Origin: Dermatemys mawii
Lineage: Eukaryota > Chordata > Testudines > Dermatemydidae
Direction of reading: 5' to 3'
Assembly (NCBI GenBank): GCA_007922305.1
Contig: ML677329.1
Span: forward strand, 2,818,271 to 2,882,270
Length of the DNA stretch: 64,000 nucleotides
The notes under the pieces were generated by a model. That model did not search any database. It was not told where the DNA came from and saw nothing but the letters and a program-made list of their open reading frames with translations. Shown here in pieces: positions 47,556 to 58,649 of the stretch. Each line of letters starts with the position of its first letter. The first letter of the stretch is position 1. The translations under genes and the position numbers were made by a program.

Positions 47556-50399
47556 GTTTGTCACAAACATCATAGGAACAAAGCCAGAAGGACATTTCAT
47601 TTTTCCTTTAAGATGCAATTGGGTGCGGAGAGACAACATAGGATAGAGAAATAAAATCTGTAGGCATGTTTCTCCAATAAAAAATGGGTGAATGGGGACA
47701 GAGTGAGTAGAATTGATCCCTTTTATGTTATTAGGGCATCCAAAAGCGATATTTATTACAATGAAAAGCAAAGCACAGTAGCTTTCTGAATGTTTTATTT
47801 CTCACAGTTATCACCATCATCTAAGGAGCAGCGTGTTTTCTCTTGAGTCTGGCATAGCCACTGGCTGAAGCAACAGATGTATCACACTGATGATACTGAA
47901 GAAGGAAAAAACATCTGTCTGTAGGAGACTTTTTTGACTCAGAGGACTGAATGTATAAGCCTTACGGGAACCCCCCACACACTAGTAATCCTAATTTATT
48001 CATTGTTGATTTATTTATATACCTTTATGCAAAAGCCTCGGGTATTCAGTAGTGCATGTAGATAAGTTTTAGTATATAAATTAAATTTGTTCCCTATTTT
48101 AAGACAATGCCAAAGATTTCCTTTAAACTTAGAATACCTGTAAAGCAGTGTGTTAGATGTCTAATCTATTGAAGATAGCATCTGATGTTTTATAATATAT
48201 ATACTGCCATCTAAGACACCCAGTGTATTCTCTAGCACATTGGTGGTTCAATTAAAGTGAACCATTAAAATTCAGGTCAGCACACAGCAGCAATAGTATA
48301 TTTTTATGTGAGGTCAGTATTGGTCACTCATGTACTCATTAAACAGGTTAATCTATTTTGTCTGTAAAATCACCTTAGTGGAGTAAATATGACAGAACTA
48401 ACCAAAAATCTTTTTGATTATCATTGCTCTGAAAGCAATGGCAAATAAAAGAGTACTGCTAGTTTGATATATGAATATTTCTTCTTCTAACGACACCAGA
48501 GCTAGAAATCAAAGTTCTGGAGTTTTGGTTGTAAAACAAGTTTATGTCATGTACAATTGCTACTACCCTTGCTTGTGTGTGTATGCACACATGTACAAAT
48601 ACATATTGCTTAGATATACTGCCGTTCAGCTCTGTTCTGGCATAGGAGACCACTGCGCAGATCTAATTGACTTTATACATGATGGTGATATGCATGTGGA
48701 GCTATGGGATCATACACCTCTGACGATCTCACTCCACACTCTGCCCATTAATCTATCAGCCAAGCCTACTTTTTAGCATCCCAAGCATTTGCTGCCTGAA
48801 AGCTGCTCAACCACTAAATAAAACCAAAACACTGCAACAGCCACAAAAAATTTCCTTTTGTTGTCTAAATGTGGGATTCTTCCTGATCCTACACTGGTCT
48901 GAGGCCCAGAATAGTTTATATTCGTTCCTGCACCAGTGATGAACTTAAGGTCCAATATCTCCTAACCTTTTCTTTAGATTTCCAGCTTCCCAATGAGGGA
49001 CACAACACTTGTTTCTTGATCTAGGAGGCCAGAAGTTAGACTTCAGCTGGGATTTGGGAGCTATGCCCCCAACCCCTACTAAAATGCAGTGAGTTAGAGA
49101 CTTGATCCTTCACTATGTAAGTGGGTAGTGAATGTTTCCATGGGAGCAAAATCTGGTCATGGATACCTAACTTACAAAAGGTCTTTTCAAACTCCAAGCC
49201 TTAAATTTTATTATTATATATTGAAAAGACTGTTTTAGGTAATATTTACAGGTTTTAGAAATATTAGTTATAATTGTCTGCTTTCAGTCCTGTGCAGTAC
49301 TTATACTCGGACTTATAGTACTAAGACAGCCTGGCTTCAGAGGCAGAGCCTCTGGAGGGATTTGAAAAATAGTCTCAGTGAAAGTTTTAATCTCTTTCAG
49401 AAATGTTTGAGATATTGTTTCTGTCCAAAAAAACTCCTACAGATACATCAACATACACAGATCTCTACATACTTTAATATTGGCCTTGTAGAGCTAAGTT
49501 AAGGTGAAGTAAAGAGTATTTCTACATTGCTCCCTCTGCAGCTGTGCCTGATGAGGATTTAAATCTGGCCCTTACACTGAATCTCAAATACCAACACTCC
49601 ATTAACATGTTGGTATTTTTTTCAGCACTTGTGCTGCTGGTAATCCCCACAGCAGTTACTGACTGCATTCACAGTCTAACAGAGGGCCAGTCTAGATTAT
49701 ATCTCTTTACCCTTAAATTTCAGAAAATCCTACTTTGATTATTTTACATTCCCATTTGTGGGGCTCTTTCAAGCCAGAAATATGTAAGATTCCATTGTCA
49801 TTCAAGGTCGATGCTGTTCCTTGATGTGACTAGCATGAGGTGCTCGTGTAGCAAAAATGTCTGCCCAACAGCCCTGTGACAGTTTGCATTAAGTTTCTCT
49901 TCTAAAATAAATACAATAATGTTTGAAAGAAACAGCACCATTCTGCTATAGAAAGAGAAAACTCTCTCTCAAAATAGCAGGGGCTTGGGCTTTTCTGCTA
50001 AGTGAATGTAAATAGAGGAACTATTTCCTCCCCATTAAAGTTATTGTCATCAAGTGTATTGAGAGAGGAACAAAAATAAATGGAAACATGTTATTAGGCC
50101 ATTGTAGACTTACAATTTGTGGATTCTTTTTATACATGTCCACAGAGTATTCCATCTTTATCCTCTCAAATCACTCAGAATAACACATCAAAGAGCATGT
50201 TTGCATTTCTATCATAGATAACAGCATTGACACAAGCTTCTGGATTCAGACAAGTTACAAACTAAATTACCAATCTCACATATTTATAAACTATAAATTG
50301 AGCCTAGTAAAAATCCAGCAAGGTGACATAATAATTTTAAAGCCTTTTAGAAATCACTTTTTCATAGTTAAAAATATTAATTCATGTGCACAATGCATC
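47556..50399. other. Unassigned stretch
   Basis: No gene or repeat is recognised in 2.8 kb, the longest repeat-poor block of the second half. All frames are below 102 codons and lack domains. Confidence 0.4.
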
Positions 50400-50440
50400 A
50401 TTTTATTTTCTAACAACTGATTCTGTTGCAAGAGTTAAAC

Positions 50441-50664
50441 TTCAAAGTTTTTGTGCCATGGCCCCTTTTCATTCTCCCACCTCTACTAGCGGCCTCTGGG
50501 GTATGCCTGCTGAAATGCCACCAAATAGAAAGCTTCTGCTTTCTGTGGTGGCATTTTGGTGGGACAAAAATAGACCGCTTGTGAGTAAAGCGGGCAGGAT
50601 CGGCAGCAGCGCTGGGGTCTTGTGCACCCCTGGTGGTCCGTGCACCCTACATTGAAAACCACTG
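50441..50664 (+). mobile_element. hAT element inside the Gypsy coding region
   Basis: It begins TTCAAAGTTTTTGTGCC and ends 'ttgaaaaccactg', the same family as 34720-34969. The 8-bp duplication AGTTAAAC is perfect (50433-50440 and 50665-50672). It split the RNase H frame of the host element. Confidence 0.85.
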
Positions 50665-50673
50665 AGTTAAACA

Positions 50674-51048
50674 AAAGCCCTTGTTTCTACCATAGATGCG
50701 TCTGAAGTAGGATTGGGAGCTGTTCTATCACAGTTGGTCGGAGACAAAGAACATCCTATCTTCTACCTCAGCATGAAACTCCTCCTGAGAGAGAAGAAGT
50801 ATGCAGTGGTTAAGAGAGAGTGCCTTGCTGTGAAATGGGTCATGGAAACACTACCTTATTACCTATTGGAACAACAGTTTACCCTTATGACTGATCATGT
50901 ACCCCTTCAGTGGACGCAGCGAAATAAAAAGAAAAACAGAAAGGTGACTAGATGGTTCCTGTCCCTACAGCCTTTCCAATTCACCATACAACATGGGCCA
51001 GAAGTCACTATGGCAGCACAGATGGCTTATCACGGGTACACTGACTGA
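50674..51048 (+). pseudogene. Gypsy RNase H domain
   Basis: The frame reads KALVSTIDASEVGLGAVLSQ, then HPIFYLSMKLL, EKKYAVVKRECLAVKWVMET, LMTDHVPLQWTQ and TRWFLSLQPFQFTIQ. All three catalytic acids of the D-E-D set are present: Asp in IDAS (50695-50697), Glu in KREC (50818-50820) and Asp in TDH (50893-50895). After the domain the usual NADALSR-type ending is replaced by AAQMAYHG, and the frame stops at 51046-51048. The start is broken by the hAT insertion, so the protein is dead although the domain is well kept. Confidence 0.9.
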
Positions 51049-51073
51049 CGCCCCAAGTAGCCCAACCCTGAAT

Positions 51074-51092
51074 TGGGGGTGGGGGGGAGAGA
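51074..51092 (+). promoter_or_regulatory. Polypurine tract of the second Gypsy element
   Basis: TGGGGGTGGGGGGGAGAGA directly precedes the LTR start TGCGACAGGG. It is the plus-strand primer site for LTR elements. Confidence 0.8.
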
Positions 51093-51533
51093 TGCGACAG
51101 GGTCAGGCCAGATGGCTACAACAGAGTGATAGAAGGTAGGTACATTAGCCCCAGGTTAAGCAGGTCCCTTTTCCCTGAATAAGATAATGGGCTGTACCAG
51201 AAAAATCAGGAAGTTGCTTGAACCAAAATGGCAGGCAGGCTAATTAGGACACCTGGAGCCAATTAAGAAGCTACTAGACTCAGTTAGGACAGGCAGGCTA
51301 ATCAGAGCACCTGGTTTAAAAAGGACCTCATTTCAGTTACTGAGAGGCTTGTGAGGAGCTGGGAGCAAGAGGTGCACAAGGAGCTGAGAAGGCATACTGA
51401 GGACTGAGGAGTACACGCATCATCAGGAGGAAGGTCCTGTGGTGGGGATAAAGAAGATGTTGGGAGGAGGCCATGAGGAAGTAGCCCAGGGAGTTGTAGC
51501 TGTCACGCAGCCATTACAGGAACCCCTATAAAC

Positions 51534-52425
51534 CAGGGATGGACAAAGTTTTTGGCCCGAGGGCACATCGGGGTTGAAAACTTGTACGGAGGGCCAGGTC
51601 AGGGAAAGCTTTACCTCCCCAAACAGCCTGGCACTGCCCCCTTCAGAATCCCAGACCCATCCAAACCCCTCCCCGCCTGCTCCTTATCCCCTGACCGCCC
51701 CCTCCAGAGACCCTTTGCCCTTATCCACCCCCTAGGAGCCCACTCCTAAGCCGCTCTGCTCCTTGTCCCCTGACTGCCTTCACCAGAGACCCCCCTACCC
51801 TAACTGCTCTCCAGGACCCCACCCCCTATCGAAGCCCCTCTGCTCCTTGACCCCTGACTGCCCCCTCCAGAGACTCCCCTACCCTAACTGCCCCCCCAGT
51901 ACCCCACTCCCTTCCCAACCCCTCCCTTCTCCCTGTCCCCTGACCCCTATCCACACCCCAGCCCCCTGACAGACCCCTGGGACTCCCACAACCTATCCAA
52001 CCTCCACCCCCGTTCTCTGTCCCCTGACCACTCCCCCCGAACCCTGTCATCCAACAGCCCCCTGTCCCCTGACTGCCCTGAGACTCCCGGACTCTTATCC
52101 AACGCCCCTGCCACCAGCCTTGGCCCCCTTACCACACTGCTGGCAGCCCAGCTGGAGCCAGACACACTGTACCACTCTCCCAGAGGAGCGCACAGCCCCG
52201 CCCTCCACAGCGCTGCCCGTGCAGTGTGCTGAGGCTCCAGGAGAGCGGGGAAGGGGCCGAGAGCAGCCTCCTCCACAAGGAGCTCAAGCATGCTGAGGCT
52301 CCAGGAGAGCAGAGGTGGTGAGGAAAGGGCTGGGAACAGCCTCCCTCACCGGCAGCTCAGGTGGGCAGGTCAGGATAGTCCCATGGGCCAGATGTGGCCT
52401 GCGGGCCATAGTTTGCCCACCCCTG
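51534..52425 (+). mobile_element. Complete hAT element, 892 bp, in the LTR
   Basis: It begins CAGGGATGGACAAAG and ends TTTGCCCACCCCTG, with 'gccagatgtggcctgcgggc' just inside the right end. The duplications are CTATAAAC (51526-51533) and CTCTAGAC (52426-52433), 6 of 8 matching. The interior is C-rich with an irregular 'ccctgaccgccccctcc' repeat. No transposase frame. Confidence 0.9.
51660..52080 (+). repeat. C-rich irregular tandem repeat in the hAT element
   Basis: Words such as 'cccctgactgccccctccag' and 'accctaactgc' recur at roughly 60-80 base spacing. A related array occurs in 36593-36880. It explains the chance frames on both strands. Confidence 0.7.
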
Positions 52426-52784
52426 CTCTAGACAGTTGTGATCCACAGGGACCTGGGCTGGAACTCTGAGTAGAGGGTGGGCCCGGGTTCTCCCCGTTCC
52501 CCAACTCCCTGTTTTGATACAAGAGGAGTTGACCTGCACTGTGGATCTCACAAGAGGGGAAGGTCCCTGGCCTGTCCCCCGATCCACTGGGTGGGTCAAC
52601 AGAGACTGCGGGGATTGTTCTCCTTCCTTTCCCCATGCTGGCCAGTGATGAGGTTAGCTGAGTGAACGGCAGGTTTGAGCCACTAGAAAAAGTGGCCAAA
52701 CTGAGGGCCACCATGAATCTCTGAGATGAGCATATTTGCCAATAAGCGCAGGACCCACCAAGGCAGAGGAGGAACTTTGTCACA

Positions 52785-53816
52785 GTTTCTAGCTTCCTGA
52801 GCCTACAACTACCAAACGGTTGAGAACTCGTCCCCACCCCAAAAAACATGTCCTGCTTGAAAGAGTGGAAAGATTTCACACCAGACCAAGTAAAATACAC
52901 TAAAAAACTGTTGCTTGGTGACAAAGCTCACTTGTGAAATATTTGTGGAGGTTCTTGCAACTCATTAGACATGGCCTATTCTTGTCCGCTCTTATCACAT
53001 TACTAGTTATAGAGGTGGCATTGGGATTTTTGAGAAGTGTTAGTAAAATGAGTCTAGCTACAATGGTGGCAGTCAAGTTCTGTGAACTTGCATGAATTTA
53101 ACTCAGCAAACCCTTAGCTCTGGTGGCAGAGAAAGACAGAGTAAAATAGACAGAAATATTAAGGTAAACATGCAGAGAAACTTCCCACAGGCTAGATCAT
53201 GTCTAAATGAAAAGAAAAACTGGAGGGAATGGGTCTTGTGCCCACCTCAGAGAGCTTTGCTCCACTGCTATAAACCTCACAAAAAGGAAATCAGTTATCT
53301 TCAGTGATGAAAACCCCATAGACAGCAATACAGGACAGACTTAACTATCATCTCCCTAGATTCACTTCAAAGCAAGCTAAATGATATTATTGTATCCCCT
53401 TTCTGTCTTGAGACAAGTGACACTATCCAGGTAGATCAGAGAAGGAGCAAGGAGCCTTGGTATATAGCTGTAACACTAAGGGAGCTGGATTATACAGGTG
53501 GAGGGATATGAAAAATAGTCCCAATAACATTTGCAAAAACTCTGTAAAATGGAAGTTTCCAAACTGCAGACCCCTGTTGTTCTGTGGGGTGCTGGTTGCT
53601 CATAAGTTGCTTGCTCTTATTTGTTTCCAGCTCTGAAGTGCATTAAAAGAAATTAATACACTAAGTACTTTCTGTACAGCACTTTTTCATATAAGTAATT
53701 GTGTTCATCAATGGATGCTAGGACATTGCATATAGGGGTAATAGCCTGGGAAATCTGGAATGGAAGAGAAAGGCCTACAGGACACTCCATTAAGATATAC
53801 CACATTCTATGGAAAG
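52785..53816. other. Unassigned stretch
   Basis: No gene or repeat is recognised in 1 kb. Confidence 0.4.
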
Positions 53817-53824
53817 GTTTGAGA

Positions 53825-54727
53825 TAGGGCTGTCAATTAATCTCACTTAATGCAGGCAATCCATTCAAAACAAATTAACTAGATTAAAAAAGTCACGCTT
53901 AATTGCAGTTTTAATGGCAATATTAAACAATAACAGTATACAGATATAAATTGTAAATACTTTTGAATGTTTTTCTACATTTTCAAGTATATGCATTTCA
54001 GTTACAACACAGAATACTAAGTTTACAATGCTTACTTTACATTCTTTAGATTACATACATTTGCACTGTAAAAAGATAAACAAAAGAAATTGTATTTTTC
54101 AATTCACCTCATAAAAGTACTGTAGTGCAATCTATGGTGAAAGTACAATTTACAAATGTAGATTTTTTTTAAATTACATAACTGCATTCAAGACCAAAAC
54201 AATGTAAAACTTGAGAACCTACAAGTCCGCTCAGTCCTACTTCTTGTTCAGCCAATCATTAACACAAGTTTGTTTAGATTTATGGGAGATACTGCTGCCT
54301 AATTCTTATTTACGTCACCTGAAAGTGAGAAGAGATGAGTGCATGGCTAAACACCTGTATGCCCCTTCTTGCTTTGACTTGTAGGTGGTAAAGTTTTACA
54401 TTGTTTTATTTTTGAGTGCAGTTACGTAATTTAAAAAAATCTACATTTTTAAGTTGCACTTTCATGATAAAGAGATTGTACTACAGTAGTTGTATGAGGT
54501 GAATTGAAAAATTTTTTTATTTCTTACAGAGAAAATATTTAATAAAAATAAATAAAAAATGGCCACTGTACACTTTGAATTCTGTGTTGTAATTGAAATC
54601 AATATTTGAAAATGTAGAAAAACATCTACACATTTATAATTAATTTAAATTGGTATTCTACTGTTTAACATGGCAATTAAAAAGGTGGTTAATTGCGGCT
54701 ATTTTTTATAATTGCTTGACAGCCCTC
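53825..54727. mobile_element. Fold-back hAT element, 903 bp
   Basis: The termini TAGGGCTGTCAATTAATC and 'ataattgcttgacagccctc' are inverted. The arms (53825-54230 and 54377-54727) are inverse copies over most of their length; for example 'caattcacctcataaaag' at about 54100 answers 'gtatgaggtgaattgaaaa' at about 54494. The duplications GTTTGAGA (53817-53824) and ATTTGAGA (54728-54735) match at 7 of 8. I recognise the family as derivatives of a reptile hAT transposon with a ZBED-type transposase. Confidence 0.88.
54237..54347 (-). pseudogene. hAT transposase C-terminal remnant
   Basis: Read on the minus strand, 110 bases resemble the end of a hAT transposase: a damaged 'ERLFS..GD' segment (here 'SLLTFR*'), 'KQTCVNDWLNKK' and a stop. 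In intact copies this is the dimerisation end of the enzyme. Only this end survives, between the two arms, and it has a stop and substitutions. Confidence 0.65.
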
Positions 54728-54894
54728 ATTTGAGAACCTCTGCTCCAAAATCTCTCTAAAGTAGAGTTTTTGGTAAAATACATTGGATATATAGAACGCC
54801 CAACATTGTGGGCATTTGGAGTAATCTGTACAACTCACAAGCAACCTTGCTACCTGTGTGTAATACAGACATCCCTCTACATGGGGATATGCCT

Positions 54895-55140
54895 AAAACA
54901 ACCCAACAAATTTAAATTGGTGCAGAATGGAATGGCCCACTTATTAAGTGGTGCTTCCTGGTAGTGACATATAACATGCATATGTTCCATGATCTGCCAT
55001 AAATATTTACTGTCTCTAGATTAAATTCAAAATGCTTATTTTGACCTACCTACAAAGCCTTAAAAGGCTCGGGAGTTTCCTACTTGTCACAACTGTGGTG
55101 CAGAGATGCACAAGCTGGATCCCACCGAGTTTAAAAGAAG
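54895..55140 (+). pseudogene. L2-like LINE RT C-terminal fossil
   Basis: The frame segment KFKLVQNGMAHLLSGASW, then (after a gap) RLNSKCLF*PTYKALKGSG and VSYL resemble the 'LQLVQNAAARLLTG' and 'FKILLLTYKALNGLAPSYL' blocks after the RT domain in L2-type LINEs. There is a stop in place of a leucine or threonine codon and at least one frameshift. This non-LTR lineage differs from CR1 and is much older. Confidence 0.6.
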
Positions 55141-56827
55141 AGGCCTACTGGTACAGCATTTTCCGTAAGCATTTGCTGCTTCAGAACAGAATTTCCCTTC
55201 CAGTTCAGAATAGCCCCAGTCTATTGACACTCAGCATATGCTACAATGGGGCTCTATTTGCAAAGTCTGCTGAAGAGATGGGCTGTTGAGGTGGGAATTA
55301 GATTGGTGGGAACAGAGAGAAATTGTGTGTTTTTAGCTGTTTAATTTGATTAAAGGGATTATGTCAGGGGTGCCTAGAACCTTGGCTAGGTGCCCTTTTT
55401 TAGTATGTGTAAGTCTAAATAAAACAAAACTTCCAAATTCCTGCCAATAAATCCTTCACATCACACTATCATCTCTCTCTATAGACAGACACACACTATA
55501 CTAAACAGATGGTGGATTTTCTACTGAAACCGTTCTTGGCTGAGTAAATGTGGTTAATTGCGTAGCCCAATCTGACTACACAAAGGGCTGTTTTCATACA
55601 CTGTACCTTGCACTGATGCAGAATGTTACATTTGAAAAGAGGGGAAACCGAAAATAAAACAGCCTTACTAGAGCTCTGTGCATTGCATTGCCGCTGCCTG
55701 AACTGACCTCAGTCAAACATGATAAAGCAATAAAAACAAATAAAACACCTGGTTCATCAGCAGCCCTCCTAGGTTTTGAGACACTGCCACTCTTTTCCCA
55801 TCAGGAAACAATAGACTGTCAAGCCCTCATTGCTTCTCAGTTTGGTTGTGTTTACTTTCTTCAAAAGAAAAGTCATTTGAAAATAAGTGTATTGTGCATT
55901 CAGGTTCTTTCAAATATTTCCCTAATCCCATATTTTCATATGGTAAGCACAACGTGTGCTGGTGCTCAGATGGGGTATTTCCAGAGATATGTCATTCTTC
56001 GTAGGCTAATGATGTAATATGGATGAGAGCCTTAAAACAATCAGAATAAAACAGTCGCATACGTTGACTTGAATCTGATGTGTAGAATGGGCATGGAGTG
56101 CTGCATGTGTAAGGGAAAGAGTGCAAGCAAACCTGATCCTGCATTAATGAGAGTGCTGTTGCACAGTGGCCAAGTTTCTCTCATCTCACCCACATTATTC
56201 TAGTAGTAAGAATAATGCCTAAAAGGAGAGCAATCAGATAAACACTTCACGCCTAATTGTGCAACTGTTACTCAGGCTGGGGAGCACGTCTTCATACAAG
56301 CCGTACTGCTGTAGTGAAACAGACTACGCACAGGAGTAAACTATTCACCAATGTGCATATAGGTGGGTAGAATCAGGCCCGCACAGTAGGATAGAACAGC
56401 GGTGTCCTGTGCTGCATGGCACACAAGAAATTGCAGGACTAAAGACACAAATTGGAAGGTGGGGATTATTTCCTCTCTTTACTAATCATACACTAATGTA
56501 AAAGTAGAAGGAGCATTCAACACCTTTCTTTTCTGTTATGGGACATTTGGGCTTTCCATCACCATAGAAAAAAATTGAGACATAAAATTCAATAATCCCA
56601 AAGATGAGGGATTAAATCCTGATTTCAAACAGATTAGGAACTTCAGTAGCAGTTTTGTCTGAATGGGGTCCAAGACCTCAATTCTGCTTTGTTGAAGTCA
56701 TTCAGAGTTTTGCCATTGGCTCCAGTGGAAGCAAGACTTCGCCTTAAGGAATTTCAGAATCCATTCTCCTAAGACACTGCCTTGATTGTAACAATCTTCA
56801 CCTTGCTATTATTATTTATTCTTTGAA
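55141..56827. other. Unassigned stretch with one MITE-like piece
   Basis: No gene is recognised. About 56660-56752 ('caattctgctttgttgaagt', 'ggctccagtggaagcaagac') looks like a degraded fold-back repeat. The 109-codon frame at 55688-56017 has no domain. Confidence 0.4.
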
Positions 56828-56945
56828 TTTCCATTGCACTCAGAGATCCTAATTAGGATTGGGGTCCCATGGTGCTGGTCTCTGTATACACACACACACA
56901 CGCAAGAAAGACATGGTCCTGCTCAAAGAGCTTACACAAGGAACA
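56828..56945 (-). repeat. SINE/LINE tail repeat, L2-like
   Basis: Reverse orientation copy of the 20295-20415 family: 'attggggtcccatggtgctg' type words and 'ctcaaagagcttacac'. A CA run at about 56889-56902 has expanded inside it. Confidence 0.65.
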
Positions 56946-58394
56946 TTGAGAGTGACATGTTAATTTTTAGGACACAGGGTCACTTCTAGAGAGTGCAGGT
57001 ATCTCTTCCTTCTAGATTAACCTAACAGACATAGAGCTATTGGCCCACACTGTGGCCATCTTGTGTTGGTCTACTGGCATAAATTGGTCTCTAACTTGGC
57101 AGATCTAACCAGCACGGATTCATCATGCATAAGAGAAGCTTATTGTGGCATAGGGCCACAACAGCAGCTCCTACACCAATCATCTTCTTCACACACACAC
57201 ACCATCACATCAACATAGGGGGTGTGGCCAGGAGAAAGAGGAAATGGCTGTGGTGTCCCTTAACCCTGGTGATCCCCAGATGCAGGAACATACTTTGGCC
57301 ACTGTAAAATAGAGCAGCACTACTTTCCTTTGCACTGGGTACTGGACCAACAGCGGGACAGTCTCAGGACTAGGAGCGCCTGAAGACAGCTTAAAGCCAC
57401 ATTTGCTGCCCCTTCTGAGCACTGCACGTTCATAGCTTGCGATCCAGCAGACTTCAACAAGAGCATGATTAGGCCTCTAAAACCATAAGCAAAGATTAAT
57501 TTTAGACTGTCTGAAATATGTACCCACTAATTATTTCAGTGTCCTTCCTATTGGAAGTTTACAAACTAGATAAGATCAATTGTACTTCCTAAGGAATTCA
57601 TGACGAAATTACAGTGGCTTAGTATTTGCAAAGCTGCATAGAAAATTTCAATGTAGTATTTAAAATAATCTTAGCAAGTTTAGGGCAGATCCTATAAGTG
57701 CTATGCCCCTTCAGCTCCTGCTTAAATCAGTGAAAGTTGAAGATGCTAAACACCTTCCAGTACTGGACCTTTAAATTATCAGAAAATTAGTTGTCAAAGA
57801 TTTAATTTTTGTATGTCCCTTTCTTTGGTTAAAGGCTAGACAGTGGTTGAGGGACAGATTCTGTCACTCATACTCAAACTGAGCAGTATTTTAAGATAGT
57901 TTCATTGATATCAGCAGGATTATTTCCAGAGTCAGCTACTCCTCCTCATGGGTACAGGTCCGTCCTCCAGCCAACTCATTCATAGCCTCCCCCAAGATAA
58001 CAGAACAGTATCATCAATGTTCTCTGATCCAAGATGGAAATCAGCATTCTATTCTTCAGCTGCTGGCTGACGATCTGTGGACAATCTTGAAATGTTCCAT
58101 TTCTTTCCATCTACTATTACAGTAGAATCTCCTTAGATTTCTGTTATCTGCAAAGGACAGGAATATCTTGAATATCCTTTTTGACTCAATATGACAGCTT
58201 CACACAATTTTAAATTTGTGATATTTAGTACCTTCCTTACAACCTACATACTGTCTGTATTCTTCTGTTTGTTCTTAACATCTCCACAAGTAGTTTCATT
58301 GGAAGGTTTGGTTGAAAAAAATAGATGTAAGCCCTTGAAAGATAGTAAGTCATGTATTGGCCTTGAGTCTGCTCACCCGCTCGGAGGGAGGCCA
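56946..58394. other. Unassigned stretch with two MITE-like pieces
   Basis: About 57685-57780 ('gggcagatcctataagtgct') and 57845-57940 ('ggacagattctgtcactcat', 'ttgatatcagcaggattatt') fit short palindromic repeats. No gene is recognised. Confidence 0.4.
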
Positions 58395-58649
58395 CTAAGG
58401 CTGGTCCTGTCTGTCCAGGACCAGAGTTTTCAGGACAGCCCAGAACCCACAGTAGGACTGGGCAATCAACAGGGGTCTGGAGGTGAATTCAATAGTGACT
58501 TCTTGTCCATTTTTTTGCTGAGTCAAGACAGCACCAAAATCATATTCACATGCATATGTTGTGAGAATTGTTTTCTTCTTAGAATCAAAAGGGCTAAGAG
58601 CCAGGTTGGTGGAAATTGCTTGTTTTATCTCATTAAACTTATCTTGCAT
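58395..58649 (-). pseudogene. Gypsy RT-RNase H junction frame
   Basis: The frame contains NLALSPFDSKKKTILTTYAC, EYDFGAVLTQQKNGQ and EFTSRPL. In active elements the segment reads TTDASEYGLGAVL, and the Asp there is catalytic; here it is Tyr. The frame lacks the rest of RNase H. Plus-strand frames over the same bases are shadows. Confidence 0.85.

Larger units (their letters stand above)
50400..52784 (+). mobile_element. Second Ty3/Gypsy element, split by two hAT insertions
   Basis: A short RT-RNase H junction piece (frame ..LTTDSVARVK, about 50413-50440) is followed by a hAT element (50441-50664), RNase H (50674-51048), a polypurine tract (51074-51092) and a 3' LTR (51093-52784) that contains a second hAT element (51534-52425). 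The 5' half of the element and the 5' LTR are absent. I recognise the LTR ('cagggtcaggccagatggct') as a turtle Gypsy family. Confidence 0.85.
51093..52784 (+). repeat. 3' LTR interrupted by a hAT element
   Basis: The LTR opens TGCGACAGGGTC and closes AACTTTGTCACA, so the termini are an inverted TGYGACA/TGTCACA pair. Removing the hAT element and its duplication leaves about 790 bases. The minus-strand frame of 184 codons at 52370-52924 lies across this LTR and is not a gene. Confidence 0.82.

Noticed and set aside
52370..52924. 184-codon minus-strand frame
   Set aside because: It crosses the end of a hAT element and the 3' LTR of a Gypsy element in antisense. No protein motif.
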